Source: JBBQDZ01 sp038320185 (GTDB lineage Bacteria > Actinomycetota > Thermoleophilia > Gaiellales > Gaiellaceae). From it: a stretch of DNA of 21,385 nucleotides. Of the stretch, positions 1 to 8,406 are shown piece by piece. Under the pieces are notes generated by a model that had not been told where the DNA came from, made no database searches, and worked only from the letters and a program-made list of their open reading frames with translations. The translations under genes were made by a program, and so were the position numbers. The first letter of the stretch is position 1; every line of letters starts with the position of its first letter. The stretch spans positions 1 to 21,385 of the forward strand of contig JBBQDZ010000019.1 of NCBI GenBank assembly GCA_038320185.1. Direction: 5' to 3'.

Positions 1-17
1 CAGCGAGCTAGCCGGTT

Positions 18-45
18 CTGGCTCCATCGAAGAAGATGGAGCCGG
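18..45 (-). terminator. Hairpin, likely terminator of the permease gene
   Basis: A perfect 9-bp inverted repeat (GGCTCCATC at 20-28, GATGGAGCC at 35-43) encloses a 6-nt loop and can be extended by a wobble pair and a C-G pair. It lies about 40 bp beyond the stop codon of the minus-strand permease. There is no T-run on either strand, so it is not a textbook intrinsic terminator, but such U-poor hairpins are common in high-GC actinobacteria. Confidence 0.5.
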
Positions 46-83
46 TCATTCGTAGAGACGAGCCGGCCGGGTGCTCAGACCGG

Positions 84-1343
84 CTAAGGCCAGTTGCCGG
101 CTTCTTCACGCAGGCGGCGCCGACGTTGGGCACGCTGCGAGGCGGCGTGGCGAAGGCCGATGGAGGCCACCGCCGCGACGGCCGGGACGAGCAGGAACGT
201 GGAGGAGAAGACGGCGACGACGCAGACGAGCGCGAGCGCGACCACGGCGGCTACCCGCAGACGCCCCGCAAGCATCCGTGCCGCCGATGCGAGGGCGAGG
301 ACGTAGACGGCGATGAAGCAGGCGGAGGTCGCGCGGACGAGATCGGCCGTGCTGCTGATCCCGACGGCGAGCGCCACCAGCAGGCAGGAGCCGGTGACGG
401 CGAGCGCGAGCAGCGGCCTGCGCGGGATGCTGCGGTGGGCGTCACCGCCGAGCCACGCCGGAAGGGCGCGCTCGGCAGCGAGCGCCGCCGCGAGCTTCGC
501 CGTCGAGCCGGTGTACACGTTCATCGTTCCCATCGTCAGCGCGACCGCGAGAACCGCCGTCGCGTCGCGGCCGGCGCGGCCGAAGCCGACGCCGATCAGG
601 TCCGCGAGCGGCACGCGAGAGCCGCTCCCTGCTGTGACGGCGATCGTCGCCACCGCGAGCCCCGCGTAGAGCGCGGTGATGACGCCGAAGGCGAGTGCCA
701 TCGCCCGCGGCAGGTCGCGTGCTGGATCGCGGAAGTCGCCCGCCAGCTGCGCCATCGCCTCCCAGCCGATGAAGAGCCAGATGAGGATGTTGGCTGCGGT
801 GCCGGCGGCCCACCAGCCGTGCGGTGCGAATGGCGTCCAGTTGTGCGTCGCGCGTGTGGGCAAGGCGACGCCCACGGCGACTGCGACCACCCCAACCAGG
901 ACCGCGGAGAGTGCGAGCTGGAAGCCGGACGACAGTCGCAGGCCGACCGCGTTCGCCACGAGGACAGTGCCGTACATGGCGAGGCCTACGGCGACGGCGA
1001 CAGCAGTGCCCGAGCCGGTGAGGTCTGCGACGTAGTAGCCGCCGATGAGAGCCACGGCGGGAGCGCCGAAGAGGATCGCTGTCATGAACCAGGCTCCGGT
1101 GACGGCAGCGGCTGTGTCACCGAACGCCTCTCGCACGTACGTCGAGACGCCCCCCGCGACCGGGTGCCGTGTACCGAGGGCGGCGAACGTGACTGCGAGC
1201 GGCGCGGAAAGCACGAGCAGCGCCGCCCAGGCGAGAATCGACGCCGGTCCCGCCGCCTGTGCGGCAAGCGAAGGCACCAGCAGCAAGCCAGGGCCGATCA
1301 GCGCGCCGATGTAGAGCGCGGCGCCGCGCGGAACGCTGAGCAT
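84..1343 (-). CDS. APC-superfamily amino acid permease
   Basis: Integral membrane transporter of the amino acid/polyamine/organocation (APC) superfamily, 419 aa, the usual size for a compact member. The N-terminus carries the family's glycine-rich first-helix motif (GALIGPGLLLVPSLA, near residues 10-25). About twelve hydrophobic helices follow, rich in Ala, Val, Leu and Gly. The ATG at 1343 was chosen because the APC motif begins a few residues after it; the open frame runs further upstream, but that stretch is Arg/Glu-rich, has no transporter character and lies antisense to the regulator gene. The gene is divergent from a WYL-domain regulator 63 bp away, which may control it. Two inverted repeats sit in its promoter/leader. 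Substrate (amino acid or amine) cannot be told from the sequence. No strong ribosome binding site is seen. Confidence 0.88.
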   Translation of the reverse strand: MLSVPRGAALYIGALIGPGLLLVPSLAAQAAGPASILAWAALLVLSAPLAVTFAALGTRHPVAGGVSTYVREAFGDTAAAVTGAWFMTAILFGAPAVALIGGYYVADLTGSGTAVAVAVGLAMYGTVLVANAVGLRLSSGFQLALSAVLVGVVAVAVGVALPTRATHNWTPFAPHGWWAAGTAANILIWLFIGWEAMAQLAGDFRDPARDLPRAMALAFGVITALYAGLAVATIAVTAGSGSRVPLADLIGVGFGRAGRDATAVLAVALTMGTMNVYTGSTAKLAAALAAERALPAWLGGDAHRSIPRRPLLALAVTGSCLLVALAVGISSTADLVRATSACFIAVYVLALASAARMLAGRLRVAAVVALALVCVVAVFSSTFLLVPAVAAVASIGLRHAASQRAQRRRRLREEAGNWP

Positions 1344-1349
1344 CCGCCT

Positions 1350-1361
1350 GACGCTAGCGTC
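1350..1361. promoter_or_regulatory. 12-bp palindrome in the permease leader
   Basis: GACGCTAGCGTC is a perfect palindrome ending 6 bp before the permease ATG (read on the minus strand). A weak -10-like TATTTA lies at 1362-1367 on that strand, which would place the palindrome over the transcription start. It is a candidate operator, possibly for the divergent WYL regulator. A perfect 12-mer palindrome is expected a few times by chance in a window this size, so only its location supports it. Confidence 0.35.
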
Positions 1362-1367
1362 TAAATA

Positions 1368-1382
1368 GGGCCGAAGCGGCCC
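1368..1382. promoter_or_regulatory. Inverted repeat between permease and WYL regulator
   Basis: GGGCCG and CGGCCC are separated by AAG. The repeat lies in the 63-bp divergent intergenic region, where it would fall in the promoter spacer of the permease. It is a candidate second operator half; nothing in the sequence identifies its binding protein. Confidence 0.3.
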
Positions 1383-1406
1383 GCTATCGGTGCTTGACTT
1401 CCCGGC

Positions 1407-2369
1407 ATGGTGCCGACGACCTCGCGCTTGCTCGAACTGCTCGAGCTGCTGCAGACGCAGCCGCTCGTGACGGGGCGTGAGATCGCCGATCTTCTCGAGG
1501 TCGACCGCCGCACGGTCAGGCGCGACGTGGCGACGCTGCAGCGGCTCGGGATACCCGTCGAGGGCGCGCGCGGCGTCGGTGGCGGCTACCGCCTCCGTCC
1601 GGGCTACCGGCTGCCGCCGCTGATGCTGAGCGAGGACGAGGCGACCGCGGTCGTCCTCGGGCTCACGGCGGCGCGCCGGCTCGGCCTCGGCGACGCCGAC
1701 AGCACGGACGGAGCCCTCGTGAAGATCCGTCGCGTGCTGCCCGACGCGCTCCGCAGGCGCGTGGAGGCGCTCGAGGCAGCACTCGCATTCACGGGACCGG
1801 CGATTGCCGGCGAGCCGCCGCGCAGCGAGACGGCGCTGCTGCTGGCCGAGGCGATCCGCCGCCGCCTGCGCGTCCGCGTCTCGTACCAGTCGTTCGCGGG
1901 CGAGGAGACCGAGCGGGTGTTGAGCCCGTACGGTCTCGTCGTTCATGAAGGTCGCTGGTACCTCGCGGCGCACGACCATGTACGCGCTGCCCTCCGCACG
2001 TTCCGCGTCGACCGCATCCGCCGTGCCGCGACCGGCGACGAGGCCGCGACGCCTTCCCCGGCCGACTTCGACGCCCTCGCGCACGTGAGCCGCTCGCTGG
2101 CGCGGGTGCCATGGCCTTGGGAGGTCGAGGTGCTGCTCGAGCTGCCGATTTACGAGGCGAGACGACGCGTTCCCGTGACGCTCGCAGAGCTCAGCGAGGA
2201 GGAAGGCGGGACAGCCCTCCGGATGCGGGTGAGCTCCCTCGACTGGACGGCATCGCTGCTCGCCGGGCTGGGCTGCCCCTTCCAGGTGCGGCGTCCGGAC
2301 GAGCTGCGAACGAGCGTGCAGGAGCTTGCGCAGCGGCTCGCCGGCTGGTCACGGCGAGAGGCAAGTTGA
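1407..2369 (+). CDS. WYL-domain transcriptional regulator (HTH_11/YafY type)
   Basis: DNA-binding regulator of 320 aa, typical length for the HTH-WYL family. Residues about 5-60 form a winged helix-turn-helix of the DeoR/HTH_11 type, with recognition helix around LEVDRRTVRRDV followed by a glycine-rich wing (GVGGGYRL). The WYL domain follows; its name-giving tryptophan-tyrosine-leucine is intact at W184-Y185-L186. A WCX-like C-terminal part ends the protein. WYL domains sense ligands (often nucleic acid or small molecules), but the ligand here is unknown. The ATG at 1407 directly precedes the HTH; no Shine-Dalgarno sequence is visible, so the mRNA may have a very short leader. The gene is divergent from the APC permease, the arrangement usual for a local regulator, and two inverted repeats lie between them. 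Its 3' end converges with the MFS gene; the 134 bp between hold only a weak 6-bp repeat near 2436-2448. Confidence 0.93.
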   Translation: MVPTTSRLLELLELLQTQPLVTGREIADLLEVDRRTVRRDVATLQRLGIPVEGARGVGGGYRLRPGYRLPPLMLSEDEATAVVLGLTAARRLGLGDADSTDGALVKIRRVLPDALRRRVEALEAALAFTGPAIAGEPPRSETALLLAEAIRRRLRVRVSYQSFAGEETERVLSPYGLVVHEGRWYLAAHDHVRAALRTFRVDRIRRAATGDEAATPSPADFDALAHVSRSLARVPWPWEVEVLLELPIYEARRRVPVTLAELSEEEGGTALRMRVSSLDWTASLLAGLGCPFQVRRPDELRTSVQELAQRLAGWSRREAS

Positions 2370-2503
2370 GCCGTCGCGACGCGGACGATCTGAGCTTTCC
2401 ACCGATGAGGAGAGCGAGCGCAAGCGATGCCGTGTGATCTGTCAGATCGGCGTTGAGCCCATCGCCGCCGTTCCACGCAGCGGGGGCGGCTCGTCGATTC
2501 CTC

Positions 2504-3730
2504 CTAGCCCACCGCCCGCCGCCTGACGAACGCGAGGCCGCTCGTCGTCAGGCAGATGACGCCGGCAAGTGAGAGCGCGAGCCTGGTTCCTCCCCGCGCG
2601 CACAGCCAGCCCGCCAGCAGCCCACCGAGCGGTGCGACGCCGTTGAACGCGTAGTAGTAGAGGCCGATCACCCGTCCGCGGATGTGGTCCGGCGCGCTGA
2701 GCTGGAGGAGCGAGTTGGAGCTCGACGTCCAGAGGGTGAAGCAGACGCCTGTGAGGAAGAGCAGGACGCCGGCGGCGCGGACGGAGTGCGTGGGAGCGAG
2801 CAGGAGCTCGGAGGCTCCGAAGCCCGCGGTGCCGACGAGCAGGACCTTCCAGCTGGCCCGGCCGAAGCTCGCGGCGAGCAGGGCTCCGAGGAGGGCGCCG
2901 GCGCCGAAGCAGGCGGAGATGACCCCGAACGTCCGTGGGCCGGCGTCGAGTGTCGTCGCGGCGAGCACCGGCAGGATGACGTTGAAGTTGAAGCCCAGTG
3001 TCGAGATCACGAGCACCATCAGGAGCACGAGCGCGACCCGAGGTCGACGGCGGACGTAGCCGAGGCCCTCGCGGGTGCCGCGAAGGAGGGCTGGCCGTGC
3101 GCCGCGCTTGAGCGGATACAGCTCCGAGGGTCGCATCAGCGCCAGCCCGGCGAGGACGGCGAGGAAGCTGACGGCGTTGAGCGCAAAGCAGATGCCGAGG
3201 CCTCCGGCCGCGATGACGACGCCCGCGAGGGAGGGGCCGAGGATCCGGGAGGCGTTGAAGATCGAGGAGTTGAGAGCAACCGCGTTCGGGAGCTCGTCGC
3301 GACCGACCATCTGGAACGTGAGCCCCTGCCGGACAGGTGCGTCGAGCACGAGCACCGTTCCGGACATGGCCGCGAGGACGTAGACGTGCCAGACCGTCGC
3401 CACGCCCGAGATCGCGAGAGCGGCGAGGATCGCCGCCAGCACCATCGACGCGGCCTGGGTCGCCATCAGCGTGCGCCGGTTGTCGCGTCCGTCCGCGATC
3501 GCACCCGCGAACAGGCCGAAGAGCGTGAAGGGGGCGAAGCGGCAGACCGCGAGGATCCCGACCGCGAGCGGGGAGTGCGTCAGGCGAAGGACGAGCCATG
3601 CCATCGCTACGTTCTGCATCCAGGTGCCGCTCACCGAGACGAGCTGGCCAGTGAAGAAGAGCCGGTAGTTCCGGTGGCGCCGCACGCTCGAGAACGTCCG
3701 TGCGTTGAGGGCGAGGAGCGCTTGGGTCAC
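2504..3730 (-). CDS. MFS exporter, EntS/DHA3-like
   Basis: Major facilitator superfamily transporter of 408 aa with about twelve hydrophobic helices, resembling the enterobactin exporter/DHA3 drug-efflux group (MFS_3). The opening RHRNYRLFFTGQLVS pattern is typical of that group. The loop between helices 2 and 3 carries MFS motif A (FAGAIADGRDNRRTL). A GTG start overlaps the stop of the MarR gene in a GTGA junction, so the two genes are translationally coupled. That pairing suggests a MarR-controlled efflux pump for a toxic compound or antibiotic, but the substrate is unknown. It converges with the WYL regulator gene; no clear terminator is visible between them. Confidence 0.92.
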   Translation of the reverse strand: MTQALLALNARTFSSVRRHRNYRLFFTGQLVSVSGTWMQNVAMAWLVLRLTHSPLAVGILAVCRFAPFTLFGLFAGAIADGRDNRRTLMATQAASMVLAAILAALAISGVATVWHVYVLAAMSGTVLVLDAPVRQGLTFQMVGRDELPNAVALNSSIFNASRILGPSLAGVVIAAGGLGICFALNAVSFLAVLAGLALMRPSELYPLKRGARPALLRGTREGLGYVRRRPRVALVLLMVLVISTLGFNFNVILPVLAATTLDAGPRTFGVISACFGAGALLGALLAASFGRASWKVLLVGTAGFGASELLLAPTHSVRAAGVLLFLTGVCFTLWTSSSNSLLQLSAPDHIRGRVIGLYYYAFNGVAPLGGLLAGWLCARGGTRLALSLAGVICLTTSGLAFVRRRAVG

Positions 3731-4143
3731 GCCCTCACCTCCAGGAGCTCGGCAAGTGGCTCGAGCGCCGCCTCAATCGCGGCGAGCCGCTCCGGCTCCA
3801 GCGCGCGCAGGCGGGCGGCCAGCCACGCGGTCCGCCTCGAGCGGACGGCGCGCAGCACGCGGGCCCCCTCTGGCGTCAGGGTCAGCCCGATCCGTCGCCG
3901 ATCCTCCCCGGAGCGCGTGCGCGTGAGGAGGCCCGCCGCCTCGAGGCGATCGACGTAGCCCGACATTCCGGGTGGCGTCATGCCCTCGCGGGCGGCCAGC
4001 TCCCGCACGCCGACGCCGGGGTTCTTCTGGATGAGGTAGAGGAGCGATGCCTGGGCGGCGGTGACTCCGAGCTGCCGCGTCTCGCGCCGGAGCTCGCGGC
4101 CCAGCTTCAGCAGGACCGGCCGCAGCCCGTTCGCCACCTCCAC
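3727..4143 (-). CDS. MarR-family transcriptional regulator
   Basis: Winged-helix repressor, 138 aa from the GTG at 4143. The HTH and wing are clear: VRELAAREGMTPPGMSGYVD is followed by DRLEAAGLLTR and the basic wing SGEDRRRIGLTLTPEG. MarR proteins bind as dimers and release DNA on binding phenolic or drug-like ligands. The gene overlaps the MFS exporter by 4 bp, so it probably autoregulates and controls that pump. The start is uncertain: the only strong Shine-Dalgarno (AGGAGG, complement of 4176-4181) lies 32 nt upstream of this GTG. The frame stays open back to near it, with no ATG, GTG or TTG at normal spacing. In-frame CTG (11 nt from the site) or ACG (5 nt) could start a protein about 8-10 residues longer. 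An operator-like palindrome lies just upstream. Confidence 0.92.
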   Translation of the reverse strand: MEVANGLRPVLLKLGRELRRETRQLGVTAAQASLLYLIQKNPGVGVRELAAREGMTPPGMSGYVDRLEAAGLLTRTRSGEDRRRIGLTLTPEGARVLRAVRSRRTAWLAARLRALEPERLAAIEAALEPLAELLEVRA

Positions 4144-4175
4144 CGGGTCTGCCGTCGCTGCCAGGTTCGTAACAT

Positions 4176-4181
4176 CCTCCT
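4176..4181 (-). promoter_or_regulatory. Strong Shine-Dalgarno without a normal start codon
   Basis: On the minus strand this reads AGGAGG, a full anti-16S match. The ATG that abuts it directly (4175-4173) is out of frame with MarR and opens only a 22-codon peptide. The MarR frame has no ATG, GTG or TTG within 30 nt downstream. Either MarR starts at a non-standard codon (CTG or ACG) or the annotated GTG is used despite poor spacing. Confidence 0.5.
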
Positions 4182-4183
4182 AA

Positions 4184-4200
4184 TAGTTAACTAGGTTAAC
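4184..4200. promoter_or_regulatory. MarR-type operator (TAGTTAACTA and second GTTAAC)
   Basis: TAGTTAACTA at 4184-4193 is a perfect 10-bp palindrome. A second copy of its core GTTAAC follows at 4195-4200, giving two GTTAAC units 9 bp apart. AT-rich TTAAC-type palindromes directly upstream of a marR gene are the usual autoregulatory site for this family. It lies just before the Shine-Dalgarno of the MarR-MFS operon, and it is an AT-rich island in otherwise very GC-rich DNA. Binding by this MarR protein is inferred. Confidence 0.65.
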
Positions 4201-4267
4201 GACATCCACGATAGCAGAAACGGGTCAGGCCCTCGCGCTAGCCTCAGCGAGAACGACGAGTGCCACG

Positions 4268-4331
4268 CGCGCAACCAGGTTGCGCGGGTGGTACCACCAC
4301 CCTCGGCGTCGACGTGCGTGGCGCCGAGGGT
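4268..4331. repeat. Three inverted repeats placed end to end
   Basis: Three inverted repeats abut without a gap. (1) CGCGCAACC-A-GGTTGCGCG at 4268-4286. (2) The palindrome GGTGGTACCACC at 4287-4298. (3) ACCCTCGGCG at 4299-4308 pairing with CGCCGAGGGT at 4322-4331 across a 13-nt loop. An alternative pairing joins AGGTTG (4277-4282) with CAACCT (4332-4337). The region lies downstream of the minus-strand VOC gene and upstream of the MarR operon, so a terminator role for VOC is the simplest reading, although no T-run follows. The central GGGTGGTACCAC also resembles the T-box core on the plus strand, but no plus-strand gene lies downstream. Confidence 0.6.
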
Positions 4332-4386
4332 CAACCTCAGTGGCGATGCACCAGGCTGGCCGCTCGGCATCCCGGGCGGCGTGTGG

Positions 4387-4758
4387 CTATCTCTCCTGGA
4401 GCACGGACAGAACGTTGCCGGCCGGATCCTCGAACCAGGCGATGTAGGGGCCGCCGCCCCGGTGGACGCCCCTCTCGTCCTGTTCCATGCTCTCGTAGAT
4501 CTCGAAGCCCACGCCCCGACCGACCAGCTCGTCGACCGCCTTCTCGATGTCGTCCACCGGGAAGTTGAGGATCGTGAAGTTCGCCGGTGCGTGGTCTGCC
4601 TTCTCGTAGACCAGGATGTTCTGACCGCCGGCGATGTGCAGTGTCATGAGACCGTCCTGCTCGGACGTTTTCAGCCCGAGCGTCTCGCCGTAGAACTCCC
4701 GAGCCTTCTGGAGGTCGTTCACGGCGAATCCGCTGAACGCCTTGGTGTTCGCAAACAT
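4387..4758 (-). CDS. VOC (glyoxalase/bleomycin-resistance fold) protein
   Basis: Small vicinal-oxygen-chelate fold protein, 123 aa from the ATG at 4758. It shows the paired beta-alpha-beta-beta-beta pattern: AFSGFAVNDLQKAREFYGET and LGLKT in the first half, then NFPVDDIEKAVDELVGRG and the closing WFEDPAGNVLSVLQE. Members include glyoxalases, dioxygenases and antibiotic-binding proteins. Here the usual metal-binding His on the first strand of each half is not obvious (SGFAV, TILNF); only the C-terminal Glu is present, so a metal enzyme is doubtful. Two adjacent ATGs exist (4761 and 4758). The second was chosen because it sits 6 nt from AAAGGAG (complement of 4765-4771), against 3 nt for the first. 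It is likely monocistronic, with hairpins downstream. Confidence 0.88.
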   Translation of the reverse strand: MFANTKAFSGFAVNDLQKAREFYGETLGLKTSEQDGLMTLHIAGGQNILVYEKADHAPANFTILNFPVDDIEKAVDELVGRGVGFEIYESMEQDERGVHRGGGPYIAWFEDPAGNVLSVLQER

Positions 4759-4870
4759 CATTGGCTCCTTTGCCTGGTGAATGGAGACGAAATGCTCTTC
4801 TCGGCCATTCGGGTCGACCCGGATCGGGCACCCGTCTCTTCAGACCGCGGAGCGACCGGTAAGTCATCGT

Positions 4871-4898
4871 TGCGCCGGTGCCGCACCGTCCCGGCGCA
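4871..4898 (-). terminator. Hairpin after the cyclase gene
   Basis: TGCGCCGG at 4871-4878 pairs perfectly with CCGGCGCA at 4891-4898 around a 12-nt loop; GGTGC-C-GCACC inside offers an alternative smaller stem. It lies about 60-85 bp beyond the stop of the minus-strand cyclase and upstream of the VOC gene. There is no T-run, so an intrinsic terminator is plausible but not certain. Confidence 0.4.
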
Positions 4899-4955
4899 GC
4901 CCGCACGACCTTGAACCGTGAACACGCCCCGCCAGCAATGCAGAACGACCACTCG

Positions 4956-7900
4956 CTACGAGGCGGCAGCCTCGGCTTGCCCGAGAAGCGCCTCCGTCTC
5001 CGCCAGCGCCGGGCGGTAGCCGAGCGCGGTGAAGAGCTCCCGCGCCTCGTGCAACGGCTTGTCGGCCTTCGACCGGCCGAGCACGAGCAGGCAGCGCCCG
5101 CAGCCGAGCAGGGCGTAGGCGCGCTCGGGCACGTGTCCGAATTCCTGCCAACGCCCGGCGGCCTCGGCGTAGCGGTCGGCGGCTTCGGCGGAATCGCCTA
5201 TGACCTCGGTGAGCGCGGCGAGAGTGGCGCTGAGGACGTGCTCGGCGAGCGGCGTGCGCGGCTCGACGCCCACTCTCAGGCGAGCGGCGAGCTCTGTGTC
5301 TTGGAGGGCGAGTGCGCAGCGTACGAGCCCGGGCAGGAGCGCGGTGTAGACGTTGTCGCCGCGGATGCCAGGCCTCTGCTCGAGTTCGTGGAGAACCTCC
5401 CGCGCCTCGTTCTGCCGCCCATGGGCGAGCAGCAGCCGTGCCGTGGCCGCCAGCCCGATCGCGAGCTGCTGGAGCTCGGTGGTTTCGCGCGCCGCCGCGG
5501 CGAGGTGCTCGGTGCCCGCTGCTGTTCGTGCGGCCTCGCCGCGCTCGGCGAGCACGTGCAACTGCACGGAGCGCGCCTCGATCAGGCTGACGTCGCCGGC
5601 GGCCTCCGCCCGCGCTGCCAGCGGTTCCGCCTCGACCAGCGCCTCTTCGGGGCGACCGCAGGCGGCGAGGAAGGCGAGGCTCTGAACGGCGCCCCCGAAC
5701 GCGAACTCGGAAATCCCGCGCCGCTCGCAGAAGTCGATCCCCTCGCGGCAGGCTGCGAGCGCCGCGTTCGGACCCTCGTACAGCCAGAGGGCCTCGGCGA
5801 GGTTGTAGGAGACAACGGCCGCGTCGCGGCTTCTGCCCCGCTCCACCGAGAGCACGATCGCGCGGCGCATGTCGTCGAGGCCCTGCCGCTCGCCGAGCTG
5901 GGCACGGGCGAGGCCGCGGAAGCCGAGCGCGCGAGCCGGCTCCGGTAGGCGCAGCTCGGCGGCCAGCTGGAGCGCCCGTGCGGCGGCCGTGATCGCCTCC
6001 GGGTAGGCACTTGAGAAGACGTCGTGAAAGGCCGCCAACTCGGCGTACGCTGCGACGAGCTCGGGCCCCGGCTCCTCTGCCTCGAGCAGTGCAATCGCTT
6101 CGACGACCGCCTCTTCCCGCAGAGGAGCGCCGAGGCGCCAGAGTACGACCAAGAGCGTGGTCAGCGCCCTTCCGGCCGCGACGCCCTCGGCCCGGCCCCG
6201 GTAGAGGGCAATGGCCTCCTCGAGCGCCGCCCTCGCCTCCCGCGGCCGGCCCTGCTGCTGCGCCGCCTGCGCCCAGTGCTCGAGCAGGCTTGCTCGATCC
6301 GGGTGGCCGACGGGCGCGAGCGCGAGCGCCTTGGCAAGACTCGCCTCCGCGCTTGCCACGTCGAGCGCGAGCGCCCGCTCACCGGCCAGAGCGAGGTAGC
6401 GGCGCGCGGATGCCTCCAGCTGTTGCGTCTCCTCTGCTTGCCCGGCAGCACGAGCGAGCTCGAGCGCGGTCAGGTAGTGGTGGGCGAGCACGTCGGCCAG
6501 GTCCTCGGCTCGCTCCCCCGCTTTCTGCTCGATCCAGGCGGCGGCCGCTCTATGCCGGGCCGCTCGCCCGGCGCGCGGGATCTGCGCGTAGCAGACATCC
6601 CTGACCAACAGATGCCAGAAACCGTATTCGGCCTCCCTCTCCATCGAGGAGGGACGTGCGGGCCGGACGAGCTCCTTACGCCCCAGCTCGTGCAATGCGA
6701 CTTCCACCTCGCGCAGCTCGCGGCCGCCCATCTCGGCCAGCGCCCCGCCCAGAACAGCGTGCCGACGACGGCCGCGTCCTGGAGCAGGCTCTTGCGCTCC
6801 GGGGAGAGCGTGTCCAGGCGGGCGGCGATCAAGGCCTGCACCGAGTCGGGGACGGGGATGTCTTCGAGCGATCCCCTCAGCAAATCTCTGTCTGCCAGCA
6901 AGCGCACAAACTCCTCCGCGTACAAGGGGTTGCCGCCCGCGCGCTCGAGCAGCGCCTGCTGCGTGTCGGCGGGCAGGACGGCCCGCTCGAGCAGCGACCT
7001 GATGAGCAAGGCCGTCTCCTCGTTGGAGAGCGGACCGAGGTTGATCCGCTGGGCGTTCCGCGCCTCTGCTCCGAAGTGTGAGTGCTGTTCGTACAGCTCC
7101 GGGCGCGCGGTGCAGAGTAGGAGCAGGGGCACTCCCTCCGACCAGTTGGCCAGGTGCTCGAGGAAGGAGAGCAGCGCCGCGTCTGCCCAGTGCAGGTCTT
7201 CGAACACGAGCACAGCCGGGCGCTCCGAGGCGAGCAACTCGCAGAAGCGGCGCCAGGCGGTGAACGACTCTTCCTGGGCGGCCTGCTCGCCGCCGGCGCC
7301 CAGGAGCGGCAACAGGCGGGCCTCGAGCCAAGCGCGGTCGGGGTCATCGGCCGGCAGGGTCTCTGCGAGCTTGCCCGCCGCATCTCGAGGCGAGTCCGAG
7401 TCGAGGATTCCGCACTGCGCCTTGACGATCTCGCCCAACGGCCAGAAGGCGATCCCCTCCCCGTAGGGCAGGCAGCGGCCCTGGCGCCACGTAACCAGGC
7501 CGGGGCGATCCTCGACGTAGTCGAAGAGCTCCGAGCAAAGCCTGCTCTTGCCCACGCCCGGCTCGCCCACGATCGTCACGAGCTGGCAGTAGCGCTGCTG
7601 GGCCGCCCGCTCGAAGGTGCCGATCAGGAGCGGCTTCTCCAGCTCCCTGCCGACGAGCGACGTCGCGTGCGTGCGCGTTACGTCCGAGCCGAAGCGGGCT
7701 CGGGCGGAAAGCGGCCGCCAGAGCGCAAGCGGCTTCGCCTTTCCTTTCACCTGCACCGGCTCGAGCTCCTCGTAGGTGAAGACGCGCTCCGTCGCACGGT
7801 GGGTTTGCTCGGAGCAGGCGATGCCGTCCACGGGGGCCACCGCCTGCGGACGGGAGGCGGTGTTGACGACGTCGCCGGTGACGATGCCCTCGCCCTGCTC

Positions 7901-8353
7901 AGGCCGTGCTCCAAGCGCCACCACGGCCTCGCCGGTGTTGATCCCGATCCGCACCTGCAGCGCAAGCACGGGCTCAGCGTCGTTCAGCTCGGCGATCGCC
8001 TCCAGGATCCGGAGGCCGGCTCGGACTGCGCGCTCGGGGTCGTCCTCATGCGCGACCGGCGCTCCGAACACGGCCATCACCGCGTCGCCGACGAACTTCT
8101 CGACCGTGCCTCCGTAGCGCTCGATCTCCTGCCGCAGGCGCTGGTGATAGGGGCGGATACGGGCCTTGACATCCTCCGGATCGGCCGCGTTCGAGGCGGC
8201 CGTGAAGCCGACGAGGTCGCAGAAGAGCACGGAGACGACCTTGCGCTCCTCCAAGGAAGGCGCAGGCGGAGTTTCAGTGAGCGCGGCGCCGCAGGAGTTG
8301 CAGAAGCGCGAACCCTCGGGAACCTCGTAGCCGCAGTGCGGGCAGCGGGCCAC
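4956..8353 (-). CDS. Adenylate/guanylate cyclase-AAA ATPase-TPR regulator, frameshifted
   Basis: Large signalling protein, 1132 aa if repaired. An N-terminal zinc ribbon has C4-x2-C7 and C18-x2-C21. A class III cyclase domain follows (about 35-215) with metal aspartates D46 (FCDLVGFT) and D90 (EKFVGDAVMAVFG), K86 and D161 that favour ATP as substrate, and catalytic N164 and R168. All key residues are present, so it should make cAMP. Next is an AAA-type ATPase with Walker A GEPGVGKS at 263-270 and Walker B LVFEDLHWAD near 375. The rest is TPR-like helical repeats rich in Ala, Glu and Leu. The reading frame breaks near 6743-6746: after VVGTLFWAG one base is missing from a G-run (minus strand) and the family sequence resumes as ALAEMGGRELREVE in another frame. 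As read, translation runs from 8353 to 6470, and the rest (about 6742 to 4956) is a separate frame. The GTG at 8353 follows an in-frame stop. No Shine-Dalgarno is seen. Confidence 0.88.
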
Positions 8354-8406
8354 TTAGACGAGTCCAGGCAACCGGTGCGTGGCTCGTCAGCGCGCCGACA
8401 CCGCGA

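Noticed and set aside
36..1364. Long plus-strand open frame (442 codons) antisense to the permease
   Set aside because: Its product is a run of Arg, Glu, Asp and Gly without domain character, the usual antisense shadow in high-GC DNA; the minus strand encodes a clear APC permease.
2436..2448. GATCTG-T-CAGATC repeat between the WYL regulator and MFS genes
   Set aside because: Loop of one base and only 6 bp; too short to call a terminator.
2684..3958. Plus-strand open frame of 424 codons across the MFS/MarR genes
   Set aside because: Charged low-complexity product with no family features; it is a shadow of two well-defined genes on the other strand.
4810..4821. Palindrome CGGGTCGACCCG upstream of the VOC gene
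   Set aside because: A GC-only 12-mer palindrome is expected several times by chance here, and it is not placed over a recognisable promoter.
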